Shown here: positions 1 to 12,400 of the stretch, piece after piece
How positions within the stretch are numbered: position 1 is the stretch's first letter
Layout: each line of letters begins with the position of its first letter
Assembly: GCA_026874595.1 (NCBI GenBank)
Contig: CM049307.1
Location: 81,320,643 to 81,384,642 of the forward strand
Reading direction: 5' to 3'
From: Sipunculus nudus
Lineage: Eukaryota > Annelida > Sipuncula > Golfingiida > Sipunculidae
DNA length: 64,000 nucleotides
The notes under the pieces: model-generated
Database searches by the model: none
Told to the model about the DNA's origin: nothing
The model's input: only the letters and a program-made list of their open reading frames with translations
Program-made: the position numbers and the translations under genes

Positions 1-640
1 AGAGGCAAGCCCTCTCCAGTTTGTTCAGATGGTTTGCGTTTGATGAATTTTAGCGGAGTTACAAGAATTTGAACTTAGTCATTTGGCCAAGTAAGCTTAC
101 TGACATAGTAATCTCAGAAATTACAGTAGCTAGTATTACCAAGTAATGTGCGTTGTTGGTCACATGACTCATATTTGATGTTGCAGATTTCGTGGTGCCA
201 TCTACATTGACCTGTTTTTTATGGGCAAAAACCTCATAATTTTAGCCTCTTTCAGCTTAAAATGTTAATGATGAAACTGTCAAGTTGAATTGTTCAATTT
301 TTCAAAAGAATTATCTTAGGACATGGTTCTTTCAATCATAGCTTTGCAGACTGCCAACTGTATCAGATTAGGCAACAGGTCAAGAGTTCACTCAGTGCAG
401 CCAGGTCTAGGTCAGGAGTTCACTCAGTGCAGTAGCTGCATTCTATTTATAGCTTTGGTAGACTGCCAACTGTGTCAGATTATGCAACAGGTCAAGAGTT
501 CACTCAGTGCAGCCTGGTACAGGTCAAAAGTTCACTCAGTCTAGCCAGGTGCAGGTCATGAGTTCATTCGGTGCAGTAGGCTGAGCAAGCAATTTGTCAC
601 AGTTCACTCGGGGCAACTGCCTTTCTCACCTAAGCCTGGT
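1..640. repeat. Non-coding DNA with short tandem repeat (about 360-600)
   Basis: The first 320 bases show no exon I can support. From about 360 to 600 a short unit containing GAGTTCACTCAGTGCAG recurs at least four times with small changes (for example near 384, 416, 499 and 529). An open frame of 73 codons crosses it, but it exists only because the unit is repeated, so I do not call it a gene. Confidence 0.6.
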
Positions 641-2560
641 CAGCCCCATGCATCAGACTCAAGGTAAGTTTGATGTATTGGCCTAATATTTTGACCTGTC
701 TATGTGTCTTTGATGGCTTTCTCGCTCACAAGACAGGTGTTGCCACCTACAATGACTTTTGCACAGTGTGTGTCCCTGCGTTTTTCTCAGGGGGGGTTTG
801 ATATATCAGTCTGAAATTGGGCATATGTATATATCTCTAATAGCTTCGTTGTATACAAGACTGGTGGTGCCAGCTACAATTGTTTTAGTATTGTGTGCAC
901 CCATGCCAGAATTTCAGCAGTGATGTTTGTGTAATTGTTTCTTATTCAAAATGTGTAGTACTTGCATTGTTCATATACATGAAAAGTAATGGTCCAGTAT
1001 GAAACATTATACCTTGTGTATTTCCCAATGCACAGGTTCGCATTAGGCCTGTAGGCCTTGTTTTACAATACACAATACAATCATCTGAGAGGCATTGCCC
1101 AGAACTAGTAAACAGCTACTGAAAACTTGATGTAATGGATTTTTTTTCTATTTTTACAATACACATGATGTATGTACCTATGCCTGGTTTGAAATATATT
1201 ATCACCGGTATTTGTTTTTCTTACAATCAGAATATTTTACTTTTAGTTTGTACAATGTGTACTTTAAAAGTGTTATTATACCATGGGGATAGCTGTCCAG
1301 GGGGTAATTGTACCGGGGGAAATTGTCTGGGGGGGTAGTTGTCTAGGGGGTAATTGTCGTTGGGGGTAATTGTCCAGGGGGTAATTGTCGGGGGGTAATT
1401 GTGTGGGGGGTAATTGTCCAGGGGGTAGTTGTCCTAGAGACGGATACAATACATCCATCTTATACATGAGACTGGTGGCACCACCTATCATCATTTTCGT
1501 GTGGCATCCATCCATGCATTTGCCATCTGTTCGTCTTAATGATTGGTTCAATGTATTGGGCTGAATTTTGCATGCCCATAGATATCATACCCAAAACTGG
1601 TGGAGCCATCTGCAATCACATTTGCATGGCATCCATCCATGCATTTGCTTTGCATGATTTTCATTCATATCTCAGAAGTAGTTCAATGTATTGGTCTGAA
1701 ATCTGGCATGTCCATCCATCTTGGAGAGTTTTCTCATAGACCAGACAGGTGGTGCCACCTACCTTCCCGTTTTCTTAGAATACATTGATGCCATTTCCTC
1801 AGGAGTGGGTTGCCATATTAGCCTGAAATTGTGCATATCCATATATTTTAGATACCTCCATCTCATACTCAAGACTGGTGGCACCATCTGCAATGGTTTC
1901 TGTAAGGCATCCATCGGCATACATTTACTTAAAGTGAAAATTGCTCCTATCTCAGGAGTGGGTCAATGTATTGGTTTGAAAGTTGGCATGCACATCCACC
2001 TTTGAGAGTTTTCTCATAGACCAGACAGGTGGCGCCACCTACCTTGCTTTTTTTTCGCATGGTGTCCATCAGTCGGTTTGCTTTAGGTGTAAATCTCTTA
2101 TATCTTAGGAGTGGATAATTGTATCAGCATGAGATTTTGCATGTTTATCCATCTTGGATAGCTTTGTTGTACACTGAACAGGTGGCACCACCTGCCATTC
2201 CATTTTTGTAGAATACATTGATGCATTTTTCTCAGTACATATAATAGTAATTATCAGGCCTTATGTATCACCCTAAACAAATTATTCCACCAACAATCCA
2301 GTCCCACCTTTATATAATGTCACAATACTAATTTCATGTCCATAAATCTTTGAATGATTAATCTTGTTACAAAACTAGTAGCACCACCTGCAATCAAATT
2401 CATCTGGGATACAGCTGTAGGTCTTTTTAATGGAAGTTGCACATATATATCAAAGACTCATTAATGTATAAACCTGAAATTTATAAAGTTTATTCATCTT
2501 GGATAACTTAGTTTTAGACACAGGTACCACCACCACCCACCATGACATTTTTTAATGTGA
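640..2560. repeat. Diverged tandem repeat, unit about 120-155 bp
   Basis: A motif of the form GGTGGCGCCACCT, itself close to a palindrome, recurs near 738, 864, 1474, 1595, 1748, 1880, 2027, 2180 and 2370. It is followed by conserved phrases such as CATCCATCC and AGGAGTGGGT. The spacing of 120-155 bp and the shared flanks show a decayed satellite-like array, interrupted by unrelated sequence at about 900-1440. Short frames inside it (for example 1539-2005) are by-products of the repeat. Confidence 0.7.
1288..1432 (+). repeat. G-rich short tandem repeat (GGGGGTAATTGTC)
   Basis: About ten to eleven head-to-tail copies of a 13-15 base unit GGGGGTAATTGTC with small changes. Every unit carries a run of four to seven G on the plus strand, so the array could form G-quadruplexes. 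It sits inside the larger decayed repeat and looks like a separate insertion or expansion. Confidence 0.8.
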
Positions 2561-2834
2561 GACACCTTTGCATCTCTCATCCCACAAATTCTGAGAACTG
2601 TCATGTGAGGAACATTCAGTGCCTTACTTTACCCATGCCTCTGTGATTTAGCAGATACCTGTAATAACTTGTTGACTACCAATTTTCTAGTTTAATTATC
2701 TATATTTATGAGTTCGTGTTGGCTTTGTTGCAGAATGCTGTTTAGTTCTGGCACATGGACTTTGATGAAATATGATTATGTGTGCTTTCATTACTTGCTC
2801 AGCCATTAATGATCTTGTGTTGTTATGGTTACAG

Positions 2835-3023
2835 GATGCTGACAAGTTCTGGTACATGATACTGGTGGGTGCCGTCATCATGTTCCAGTGTCTGGCGATC
2901 AACATATTTGTGTTTCATCTGCCGTCACCGGTGCCAACACCCACCACTCCTACACCACACAATGTCACCAACACAACAACGCATAAACCACCAGGACTAA
3001 TGGGGTTTGCTAGTTTGTATTGA
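2835..3023 (+). CDS. Terminal coding exon of an unidentified membrane protein
   Basis: The exon follows a good acceptor (TTATGGTTACAG) and runs 62 codons to a TGA. It encodes a charged start (DADK), one hydrophobic segment at exon residues 5-27 long enough to span a membrane, and then a Pro/Thr-rich tail of about 35 residues ending in GFASLY. Two overlapping N-glycosylation sequons (NVT and NTT, exon residues 43-48) suggest the tail faces the lumen or cell exterior. This would be either a C-terminal anchor or the last helix of a multi-pass protein. I do not recognise the family. No upstream exon is visible in the 2.8 kb of repeats before it. The reading continues open upstream to an ATG at 2772, but the acceptor and the change in composition favour a spliced exon. 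Confidence 0.6.
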   Translation, partial: DADKFWYMILVGAVIMFQCLAINIFVFHLPSPVPTPTTPTPHNVTNTTTHKPPGLMGFASLY

Positions 3024-5258
3024 TGCAGACCTCGGGTGAGTGAGAGTCAGGGTAAACAATGTCTACACATGATAGGGTACCAAAGACCGATGTACAGTCA
3101 CTGCAATATGTGATTGCTATACTTACCCCTCAGAAAGGGCATGCACCAAACTGGATTGTAAATTCCTAGAAATTTTCAGACTGTAAATTTACTCTGGAGC
3201 ATATATGTGGTTTCACCGAAATGTTCTGTTATTTATGTAAATTATCAGACAACATTTATAAAATAGTATATATCGTTTTGCATCAAGTAATTTGAAAAAT
3301 TAATAGAACAAAAATTTCTGTGAAATATATTATTTTGAAAAATTCTAAATAAGAAAATGTGTACAGTACACCACAGTGGTTTTAAATTTATAAAAAGTAT
3401 TATTAGTATAAATTGCTAAAAAAATTATGTGATTAAATGTGTATATTATCAACATGACTGTAAAAGGTAGTATTACAAAAGTCAAAATTGATTAGTTTAT
3501 TTATTAATTATTCTTTCATTCTTAACATATTAAACCCAACTTCAGCTGATGTTTAAGGTAAAACAGTTAAGATATACAAACCTAAATTTACCTTTACTGC
3601 AGGATGTGTACATATAGAATTAGAAGAATGACCATGGAAATTATGTAATATATGAAGAAACATTTATAACACTATACAAGCCTAAGTGCAACCATTATTT
3701 GTTTTTATCCAAGCTTGTAGATTCTTCTTTGATTGGCTGTTAAAAACCATAGAACATGGGTTGGTGTATTTAGCCTGTAATGTTGAAATATTGAAATTGC
3801 CTCAGTTTTAAGTATATATTAAAGCTTTTCAATAGATGGAATTTGTATTTTTAAGTTCAGTCAGTGTTATAAATTCACTAGCTAAACACTTGTGACATGT
3901 GGACAGTTCTTGTCAAGTTCATCAGCTGAGCATCACAACCAGTGGGTCACTTGTGGTTTCTGAAATAGAACAGACAACATATGTGAAAATGAGCAGAAAA
4001 GGAGACAATCTGTAAGTTCCTTATGGGAATAAGTATAACATAAATAAACCTCGTATGAAGGATATGAATAAATTATATGATGATTTTTGTCACATATATT
4101 AATTCATTGGCATAATCAATAAGAGCAAACACATGACACTAACATTGAAAGGCTGAGCATTTATTGTCCAGTTTGTAGTTATCTGCTGGTGCTTTAAAAA
4201 AAACTTACCTATTATATTAAATTGCACATACCTGAACATTTGATGTTCTTCAATGATTTTGTGAAAGCAAATGTATATCACAAAGGTTTATATACACAGT
4301 GTTCTGTAATAGAAAATGTGTCTTTAACTGTGCTGAGTGATACTGGTTGATTCATGTTCTTCTGTGGGTCTAGCAGGGTGGTTTTTACAGTTTCATTTTA
4401 ACAATCAGTCATGTTGCCAAACAAACAAAAAATTGACTAGAAATCTGCATTCTTAGAAATGCAAGCCTCCATCATTTAGGGTTCCAAATTATTGGATGGT
4501 CCAAAAGTTTGTGTTTGCATTCATGTTGGGAGCAAACACACACATGAATGGGGATGAATACATACTCTCTTGGCAGGGGAAAATTTATGCTACATTCAAA
4601 CATTTCTCCCTGTTAACCTTCAACATCTGAAGAAAATTTTGTTACCAGATTCTTAAAACATTACAAACAGAATGGCTCTAAATATCACTATTTTGGCAAA
4701 TAAGTGGACCAATATCTAATTACAAATTGCCTTCAAATTTTACTTGCATGTTGATCATGGTAACCTTATTGTTTAATTTGACATCTGGCACCATAAATAT
4801 TTTGTTTCCCCTTTTTTTTGTTTTTCTAAATGTATTATGTAATGACAGATAGACAAATCTTGTCTTGTGACATTACTGGGTATTAGCTTGTCTTGATAAA
4901 TTGTCTTGTGACATTATGAGCTCAGTAATCATATACAGTATATTATTTTCTGCTTCAGACAGACATATATTCCTGTCATCCGGAAAAGTTAAAAAAAAAA
5001 AATGGCCAACATGTGCTTATGAAATGTCACTTAATTACTGACCCATTTTGAGTAGAACTTTACTTAAAAGTTTAATTTCTCAATTATGGTTGCATGGATT
5101 TTGTTGAAGCTTATTGTTGCAAAGGATTGGTTGCTGCACCCTTAAATGTTAGACCTTAGTAGCAATTCTAAGAGCGAAATACTGAAAAAGAGCAGTAATA
5201 TCAAATAGCACGGTGGTCCTATATTTCACATTTTACAAGAAAATATAAATGAGATGGC

Positions 5259-5308
<50 letters not shown>

Positions 5309-6800
5309 ATATATATACCTGTAAAAGTTTGTACAAAATCAAGCCCACCTTTAGAAAATATCACAAACATTTTCCTAATGTCAATTTTATTATTTCTTTT
5401 TTTTTCACCATTGTTGTTTCTAATTAAACAGTTATTATTTTTAATTTCCCTTTATTTTGTATATCGCTATATTATTACACATAATGTCACTGGTTGTGGT
5501 CATCAGCTTTGGAGGTTGTGCTCTTCATCTGAGCATCATGACCAATAGGTCACTTGGTTTTCTGTATAATTTTACTCTTTCTGAGTCATGTTAATATGTA
5601 TCAGGACTTCAGAAGTTTCTCATAATATTTGCTTTGTATGATCTATATTTACCAGTAAATATGTACTTTAATCAAATTTTATTTCAAAGGATAATTTTAT
5701 TTTATTGTCAAAGTTGTTTCAAATGCCTGTGCCTTAGATTGACAAACCAGTATTTTGGTGTATGCTATTCATGTTTATGTTGTAAATTATCTTATTGATA
5801 GTATATATGAGAAAAAAGTCACAATTTTTATAGCTTAGTGCTTTAATTGTATTAACATACATTTTTCATTGTAATTTTTTATTTGCATAAAATTTAAAGA
5901 AGTAACAAAGATGAGTAAAAAAATTAAATTTGTAAGATTTTTACATATTTTTTTGTCATATAAGGGTTATGTAAGGTAAACATAAAGCAGACAAAGGTAA
6001 TACATATATCTATGTCACACCCTTTTGAATCATAAGTAGATTATTCAAACATTAAAATTCAGACAACAGAGACATGCATTATTGTTTTAAATAAAAAACA
6101 GGAAAGAAGTTTTGTCAACATTGATAAATAAGGGTGGTGTGAAGTTGACTTGTGAAATATCTATGAATTCAGTTTAAATGTCCGTTTATTTTCTTTGAAT
6201 GTAGAGTTTTCAGATTTATATAGAGTATTATCTCAATGTTTTGAGTTAATTAAAACCTAAGTTGTAAGTTCTTGAACAATTTACTTAAATTGTACCAAAG
6301 TAAAAGCTGTTGCTCTCTTACTTTGCTTATGTCAAAGCTGTACTTGTCAGTCTGGTCCATTCACACACCATGAGGTGTTATTGTATTTTGTATAAAAGAG
6401 GAGTTGGTTAAATTTTAATGCATAATTTCCTGCCTACCAATAATTAATATGCATTTCCATTGGCAAATGAGTTATTGTATTTTAAGTGAAATATCAAATA
6501 AAATTTAAAGTGAATTTAGTCCTAAAATTTCTGAACCGCAAAGATTGTCTTGATATATTAGAATTCTGACAACATGTGCTGCTGTCATTAATGTTGTTCC
6601 TCTGACCTCTTTGTTATATACAAGAATTTTACATGGATGTCACTTTTCTTGTTTCTGTGCATGTCACAAGATTAAAATATCAGATATGTTGTATGCTTTA
6701 ATAATGATTTTCCTACATTTGTTAAAGGACTTCTGCCTCTGCATATAAATGACAATGGTAAGGGTTACTGTGATTATTATTTATTGATTTACTGTAATTT
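3024..6800. other. Probable 3' UTR then intergenic DNA, no gene seen
   Basis: AT-rich sequence after the terminal exon, with one canonical AATAAA at 4043-4048 that could end its transcript. Apart from a (TA)n tract and fragments of a dispersed repeat (around 3920-3960 and 5500-5560, containing CTGAGCATCA and GGTCACTTG), I see no exon or RNA gene. Confidence 0.5.
5261..5304. repeat. (TA)n microsatellite
   Basis: Uninterrupted alternating AT of about 44 bases. The 99-codon frame across it is an artefact of the Ile-Tyr repeat. Confidence 0.95.
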
Positions 6801-6807
6801 TGATATT

Positions 6808-8290
6808 TTTAGCTCAGCTGACTATAAGTCATCTGAGCTATAGTCGTGGTCCATTGTCCGTCGTCCGTCCGTCTGTCCGTCCGTCCGTCCGTCCGTAGAT
6901 GTGGCACGTTTTGAAACCGTAAGACCTAGGAATCCAAAATTCAGCATAATGTTAGATGTCCCCAAGATCTCCTACCAAGCCAAAAACTGGGTCTTTGCGA
7001 CTTCGTTCCTTTGAGAAATTAAGTAAAAACCTCAATTTTTTATTAAAAACCTATTTTCCTACTTCAGGACTGCCTAATATCAAAACCACTCATCTGTTTT
7101 CCCTCATATATACCATAAATATTCTTCTATATAGTTCCTATGTACATGCCAGAAATTATGTCTGTATTGTATAATTTAAAAAAGTTATGGGCCCAAACAT
7201 AATGCATTTTGTAAAAAATCAGGAAAGATATTTGATCACTTAACACAAAACTTGTTAAAGCTATGGACTTTTTTTCCAGTAATATAACTTTAATTTATCA
7301 AAATTAAATTGTATACCAAAAATTAGATCAAAATCTGTTAAATTTTTTAAAATATTAACAAAAATAAAAAATTGGTACCTTAAATTTTGCCCAACTTTGA
7401 CCATGGCACGTTTTTTTACTGTAAGTACTGTGGATTTAATTTTCTCAGCATGTTTTTGTTAGCATTTTGTCTGTTAACACCAAAAATTTGAAACCAGTTG
7501 ATCAAAAACTGTAGATTTTATTCAAGTTTTCAAGCACCATGTAACAAATTGTTTACATCAAGCTAGTGTTATGCAGTTTGCAAGAGCTCAGCTCCCCAGC
7601 TTCAGCTCTCAGTTCCTAAAATTTGGCATACAATTAGATGTCTCCAAAATTCCCTACCATGCCAAGAATTTGGTCACTAGGACTTAATACCTTCGAGATA
7701 TTAATGAAAAACTTCATTTTTCCATTAAAAACCCATTGTTACACTTCAAGACTGCCTAATATCAAAACCACTGATGTGACTTTAGTCATATATAATATAC
7801 ATATTTTTCTATACATTCTTTATGCATATGCCAGAAATGATGTCAGTATTGCGTAATTGTTTTAAGTTATGGGCCCAAACATAATGCACTATGTAATAAA
7901 TCAAGAAATATATTTACACCCTTAACAAGGGGATTGCTAAAGCTAGAGTTTTTTTTTGTCAGGGATGTAACATTATTTAATCAAGATTCAATTGAATACC
8001 CCAAATTAGTCCTGAATTTTTCAAATTTTATATGTTATTAGTATAAATATAAAATTAGTACCTTAAATTTTGCCCAACTTTGACCATGGCACATTTGTTT
8101 CTTGTGAGCACGGTTGATATAATTTTCATATCATGCACACAAGGATTTCAGCTTTTTAGTTTAGAAAGCTGAAAGAAATTGGCCAAAAATTGTAGCTTTT
8201 ATTAATGTTTTTATGAGACCATGTCAGACCTTAACTCTCTCCAGCCCCTCTTGAGTCACCTGTATGTTGACCTTGTTGAACTTTCAGCAA
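6808..8290. mobile_element. Non-autonomous repeat element with terminal hairpin and internal duplication
   Basis: The left edge carries a near-perfect hairpin (AGCTCAGCTGACT / AGTCATCTGAGCT around 6812-6840) followed by a (CCGT)n tract at about 6857-6897. The interior holds two diverged copies of a block of about 690 bp, at roughly 6905-7420 and 7600-8100. They share phrases such as GACTGCCTAATATCAAAACC, TTATGGGCCCAAACATAATG and TTGCCCAACTTTGACCATGG. The same hairpin end, in reverse orientation, closes the copies at 13.3 and 14.36 kb. The element is therefore dispersed. No transposase is visible, and the right edge is estimated. Confidence 0.6.
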
Positions 8291-10900
8291 ATTATGCATG
8301 CTTGAGGCGAGCCATACACTGTTGCAGGTAGGCAGCTTATGGCCAGCCACAGTTGATCCCGGTGTCCAACCCAACTCATCTAGTAGTTTTAACCAACAAC
8401 ATAACAATTAACAATAAATTAATAAATTTTTATTGTTTTTTAATAACAAATTAAAGAAAAATAAAAAAGAATTTGTTAGTTTATAATAACAGGAAATCAA
8501 CTTGCAGTTACTGATGATAAAAGAATCTTGTATCGATGGATAGAATGTCACGTACTCCAAATAACACCATGCAGTCACCTATGGTATTTTTCAGTTCAAT
8601 TTAAATGATAAAAAAGTAAATCTTATTATTATCCATTACTAATCATTAGGGATCATATGAAGGAAATTAATGATAGACAAAGATGCAGTTGATATTATTA
8701 ATCTAGATTCCTACTGTGTCTAGTGTGTACATTGATGTGAAATTAGTCCAAAATGAATATATTACATTTTTTTTTTTTAATATAAATAAAAGCCATAAAA
8801 CCAGGTACTTTTGATCATAATTTAAATGTGTGAATTTTGTATATTCTGGATTCTCAACATAATTGTTTGGTGAAAACTGAAGTTTGCCAGTAATGGTGGG
8901 AAAACTTTGCAATTGTATTTAAATACGAATATGAATATGTACTCCATTATAAAATGTCTTGCATAAAGAATTGGAATTCAGGTAAAAATGAAAGTATATG
9001 AATACCAGTGCAAATACTTTCAAAATGTATTCATGAATGCATTCATGAATATATTCTTTAATATTATTTTAATAATCATTTCAGTTATATTTCATTTTAA
9101 AAAATCATAAGATTCTCTTATTATTTTTAATAAAAATTATATTTGGGACAATATTTGTAATTTTTTTTTAATAAATAGTTAAACTCTTATATCATATGTT
9201 CTGCTTATAAGTTATATGGCCAAGTCAAAATCTGTGTGACAATAGTACTCCATTTGTTAATAAAATAAATGAAATCAATCCTCTTCCCTGTCTCCAAAGA
9301 TAATATCATAATCATACATAAGCTAAACACCAACAACTCATAATAAAGCTTATATTTATTACCACACCAAACCAGCATATGCCTCATTCCTAAATCATAT
9401 TTTTTAATCATATATAACAGCTGAGCGCCGTGACCCATAGGTCCCTTGTTTCCTTAAATGGCAGCCACTTTTTTATTAGTCATGTATACTTCAGATCACT
9501 TCAGCTGATTTTGTTTATTAAGTTTTTGATGGTATCTATGCTAATGTTGATGGTTATAATGATATAATGTACTGGTAAATGTGTACTGTTACTGTATTAT
9601 GTCACAATGTCATCTGTACTAGATACATAGTCCCATCATGAGGGACTCAGTAATTCAGTGTGAAAGTATGTTATTTTTGTACATGGTAATTTCCTAAATG
9701 CTTGCCAGTCCAAAATTTCTTAAAAGAGGATATTACAAAATGTTCATTCTAGAAACCGGTATTGTAGTTACGTCAATATTGTGTGAATGCAATTGTCCTT
9801 ATATATACACACACACACAAACCCTCACACACACACACAACCTGGTATAACTAATGCCCAGATGAGCCTGTCTGAATTCCAGTCAAATTCTTTTTCTTTT
9901 CAAAATAATATCAGCAGGATTGTGAAATATTTATTTATTTATTCCCATTCACTTTCATTTATATCAGTGATCAGGTCTTACATGTTTAAACCTGTTATCC
10001 ATAAAAATGAAAATTCATTTGTGCATCCTAACTGAAAAAAAATATTTGGGAAGCATTGAAAGGCAGATCGTTATATATATGAAGCAACTCATAGCAGAAT
10101 GATTACAGTTTCTAAGAAAAGAATGACCACTTGGTGACATTGATAGCCAATTGAGGTATTCCTGTAAACAGTGCACTGCAACAGTGTGACATGCTGTTTT
10201 GGGAAAGTAATAAATTTCTGTCATAACAATATTTTTCAGCAAAATGCCTCATCAGTTATATAGAGTAAAGGGAGTTCTTATCAGTGTAATTGGCATTTCA
10301 AAGGATTCCTTATTTTCCCGTTTTTAGTTCATTTGAGTTAAGAATGCTGTACTGATACATTCAGCATATTGTCTGATTTACTGATGGATGATTTTGTGAT
10401 CCCCAGGGAAACTAGAAAAAGAGGACTGAATTGTATACAATATATTTCCAAAGAATATATTTACATTAATATAAGCAGATGGAGGCCTTTGTTTATTTGC
10501 AGATTCATTGTTAAGAGAATCAGTATTCCAGATAGATCAATAAATGTATCATAGAAAATGGTTTTCACTTATTTGTGAGAGTTTACATGAATGAGAACTG
10601 TGCGAGTTGATAAGCTGCAAGTTTGCTGTTTTTGTTTTTCTTATTTCTGTGTTACAGCTTTTGATATGATAAAAAACGTCCCTTACAAAAACAATTAACG
10701 CAAAGGTTGGACTTTCTATCATTGTCTTGGTACACTGATAAATGTTTCGTAACTGAATAATTGGTTTGAAACAACATATTGAAATCAAATGGCATTTACT
10801 GTCATACACACAGTCCTATTTATCACATGCCAGTTGTCAGGTTCCCTCCTGGTTAACTAATAAATGACTGAAGCAATCAAAACAAACAGACCAAATTATA
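8290..10900. other. Intergenic AT-rich DNA, no gene seen
   Basis: No exon with credible borders and protein-like content was found. A fragment near 9418-9452 (CAGCTGAGCGCCGTGACC followed by GGTCCCTTG) matches the dispersed repeat also seen near 3925 and 5530. A short CA-rich tract lies at about 9808-9840. Confidence 0.5.
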
Positions 10901-10909
10901 TTAGTCAAC

Positions 10910-10914
<5 letters not shown>

Positions 10915-10979
<65 letters not shown>
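10915..10979. repeat. (TA)n microsatellite
   Basis: Alternating TA over about 65 bases with one interruption, directly before the minisatellite that follows. Confidence 0.95.
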
Positions 10980-10981
<2 letters not shown>

Positions 10982-10984
10982 ATA

Positions 10985-11790
10985 TATAACATAACCTATA
11001 TTGGTCACCTGACCTTATAATTGGCCAATCAGAGCAGTCAGAATTACCTTGTTGGTTAAATGACCTGGGATTCCCTAATAAGAGCAGGCAGAATTACCTA
11101 TATTGGTCACCCGACCTGGGATTCGCCAATCAGAGCAGGCTTTTACCTATATTGGTCAACCAATCTACCTGGGATTCACCAATCATAGCAGGCAGAATAA
11201 CCTTTATTTGTTACCTGACCTGGAATTTGCTTATCAGAGAAGGCAGTCTGACCTACATTGATCACCTGACTTGGGATTCACCAATCACTGCAGGCAGACT
11301 AACTTATATTGATCACCTGACCCAGAATGTCACCAGAGCAGGCAGAATTATCTATATTGGTTGCTTGACCTGGGATTGGCCAATCAGAGCAGGCAGACTG
11401 ACCTATATATTGATCACCTGACCCAGAAAGTCACCAATTAGACTCATTGAGAGCAGTCAGACTGACCCACATTGATAATCTATCCTGGGATGTCACCAAT
11501 CAGAGACTGACCTATATTGAACACCTGCCTATGAAAGTCAGTAATTAGAGCATGGAGACTGATCTAGCTATATTGGTCACCTGATCTGGAATGCCACCAA
11601 TCAGAGAATTTTTGAACACCTCACCAGGGATGTTAACATTCAGAGCAGGCAGACTGACCTACATTTGTCACCTGACCAGGGGTTTGACCTATCAGAACAG
11701 GTATCTGCTGATCTGTCTGTATTGATCTCCTGACCAGGGGTGTCACCTATCAGAACAGGTGAACAACAGCACCTAAGTATGTCCATCAGG
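10985..11790 (+). repeat. Minisatellite, unit about 50-60 bp with CCAATCAGAGCAGG
   Basis: About 13 to 14 degenerate head-to-tail copies of a unit reading roughly ATTGGTCACCTGACCTGGGA, then CCAATCAGAGCAGGCAGA. Most units keep a CCAAT pentamer (an NF-Y-type box) and the CACCTGACC phrase. The unit is not a multiple of three throughout, so the 89-codon frame at 11152-11421 is not coding. Confidence 0.85.
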
Positions 11791-11849
11791 GGTGGATTTA
11801 AGGGGGCTCAGAACCTTCAACAAACCAGGGGTCTCGATGCTCAGCTGTA

Positions 11850-12400
11850 TTTGTCTTTAAGGATATTTTTAAAGAAAATTTCAGATTGACGGTCCAGTGA
11901 CCTTAACCAATGACCTTGTGACCAAAAAATCTGAGAACTTATTATCCTTAAACTTGCAGCATTTACATTATTGTAACAATCTTCTAAAAGAAGTGGGTCA
12001 AGTGACCTTGACCTCTTGCCAGGTAACCTCAAAATCTACAGATTTCTTCCATTTTTGGCAAGTAAGCCATGTGTGAAAGATGGAAAGTTTGGGATGACAA
12101 GTTTGATTTACATTGCATCCACAATCATTTTAAAGACGGCTCCTGTGACCTGTGGTGGGTCATTAATAAATCAAGTTAGAAGCCAATCTGTCTAGCGAAA
12201 GCAGAATCATCAACCATAAACTAGTTTGTGAGTGGATGGGCCTATGACCTTGAATTTGACCCTATGACCCCAAATCGAAAAGAATCTTCACCTATTGGCA
12301 GGTGAGAAATATTTTGAAGATGGAAGGTTAGTGGTGAAATGTTTGACTTGAAATGCATACACATTCCTTTTTAAAGAAATGGGTCGTGTGACCTTGACCT
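11850..12400. repeat. TGACCTTGACC-type dispersed repeat field
   Basis: Successive blocks of about 170-190 bp, each containing GTGACCTTGACC and nearby CTATGACCCCAAA or equivalent. This family is common in mollusc genomes. No coding potential is seen. Confidence 0.65.

Noticed and set aside
1276..1551. Minus-strand 91-codon frame rich in Gln-Leu-Pro-Pro
   Set aside because: It translates the G-rich 13-15-base array; the periodic peptide reflects the DNA repeat, not a protein.
5249..5548. 99-codon frame across a (TA)n tract
   Set aside because: The Ile-Tyr run comes from the microsatellite and the rest is AT-rich without family resemblance. The same applies to frames at 20663-21040, 33366-33669, 38812-39045, 46450-46755, 48216-48521 and 49017-49239.
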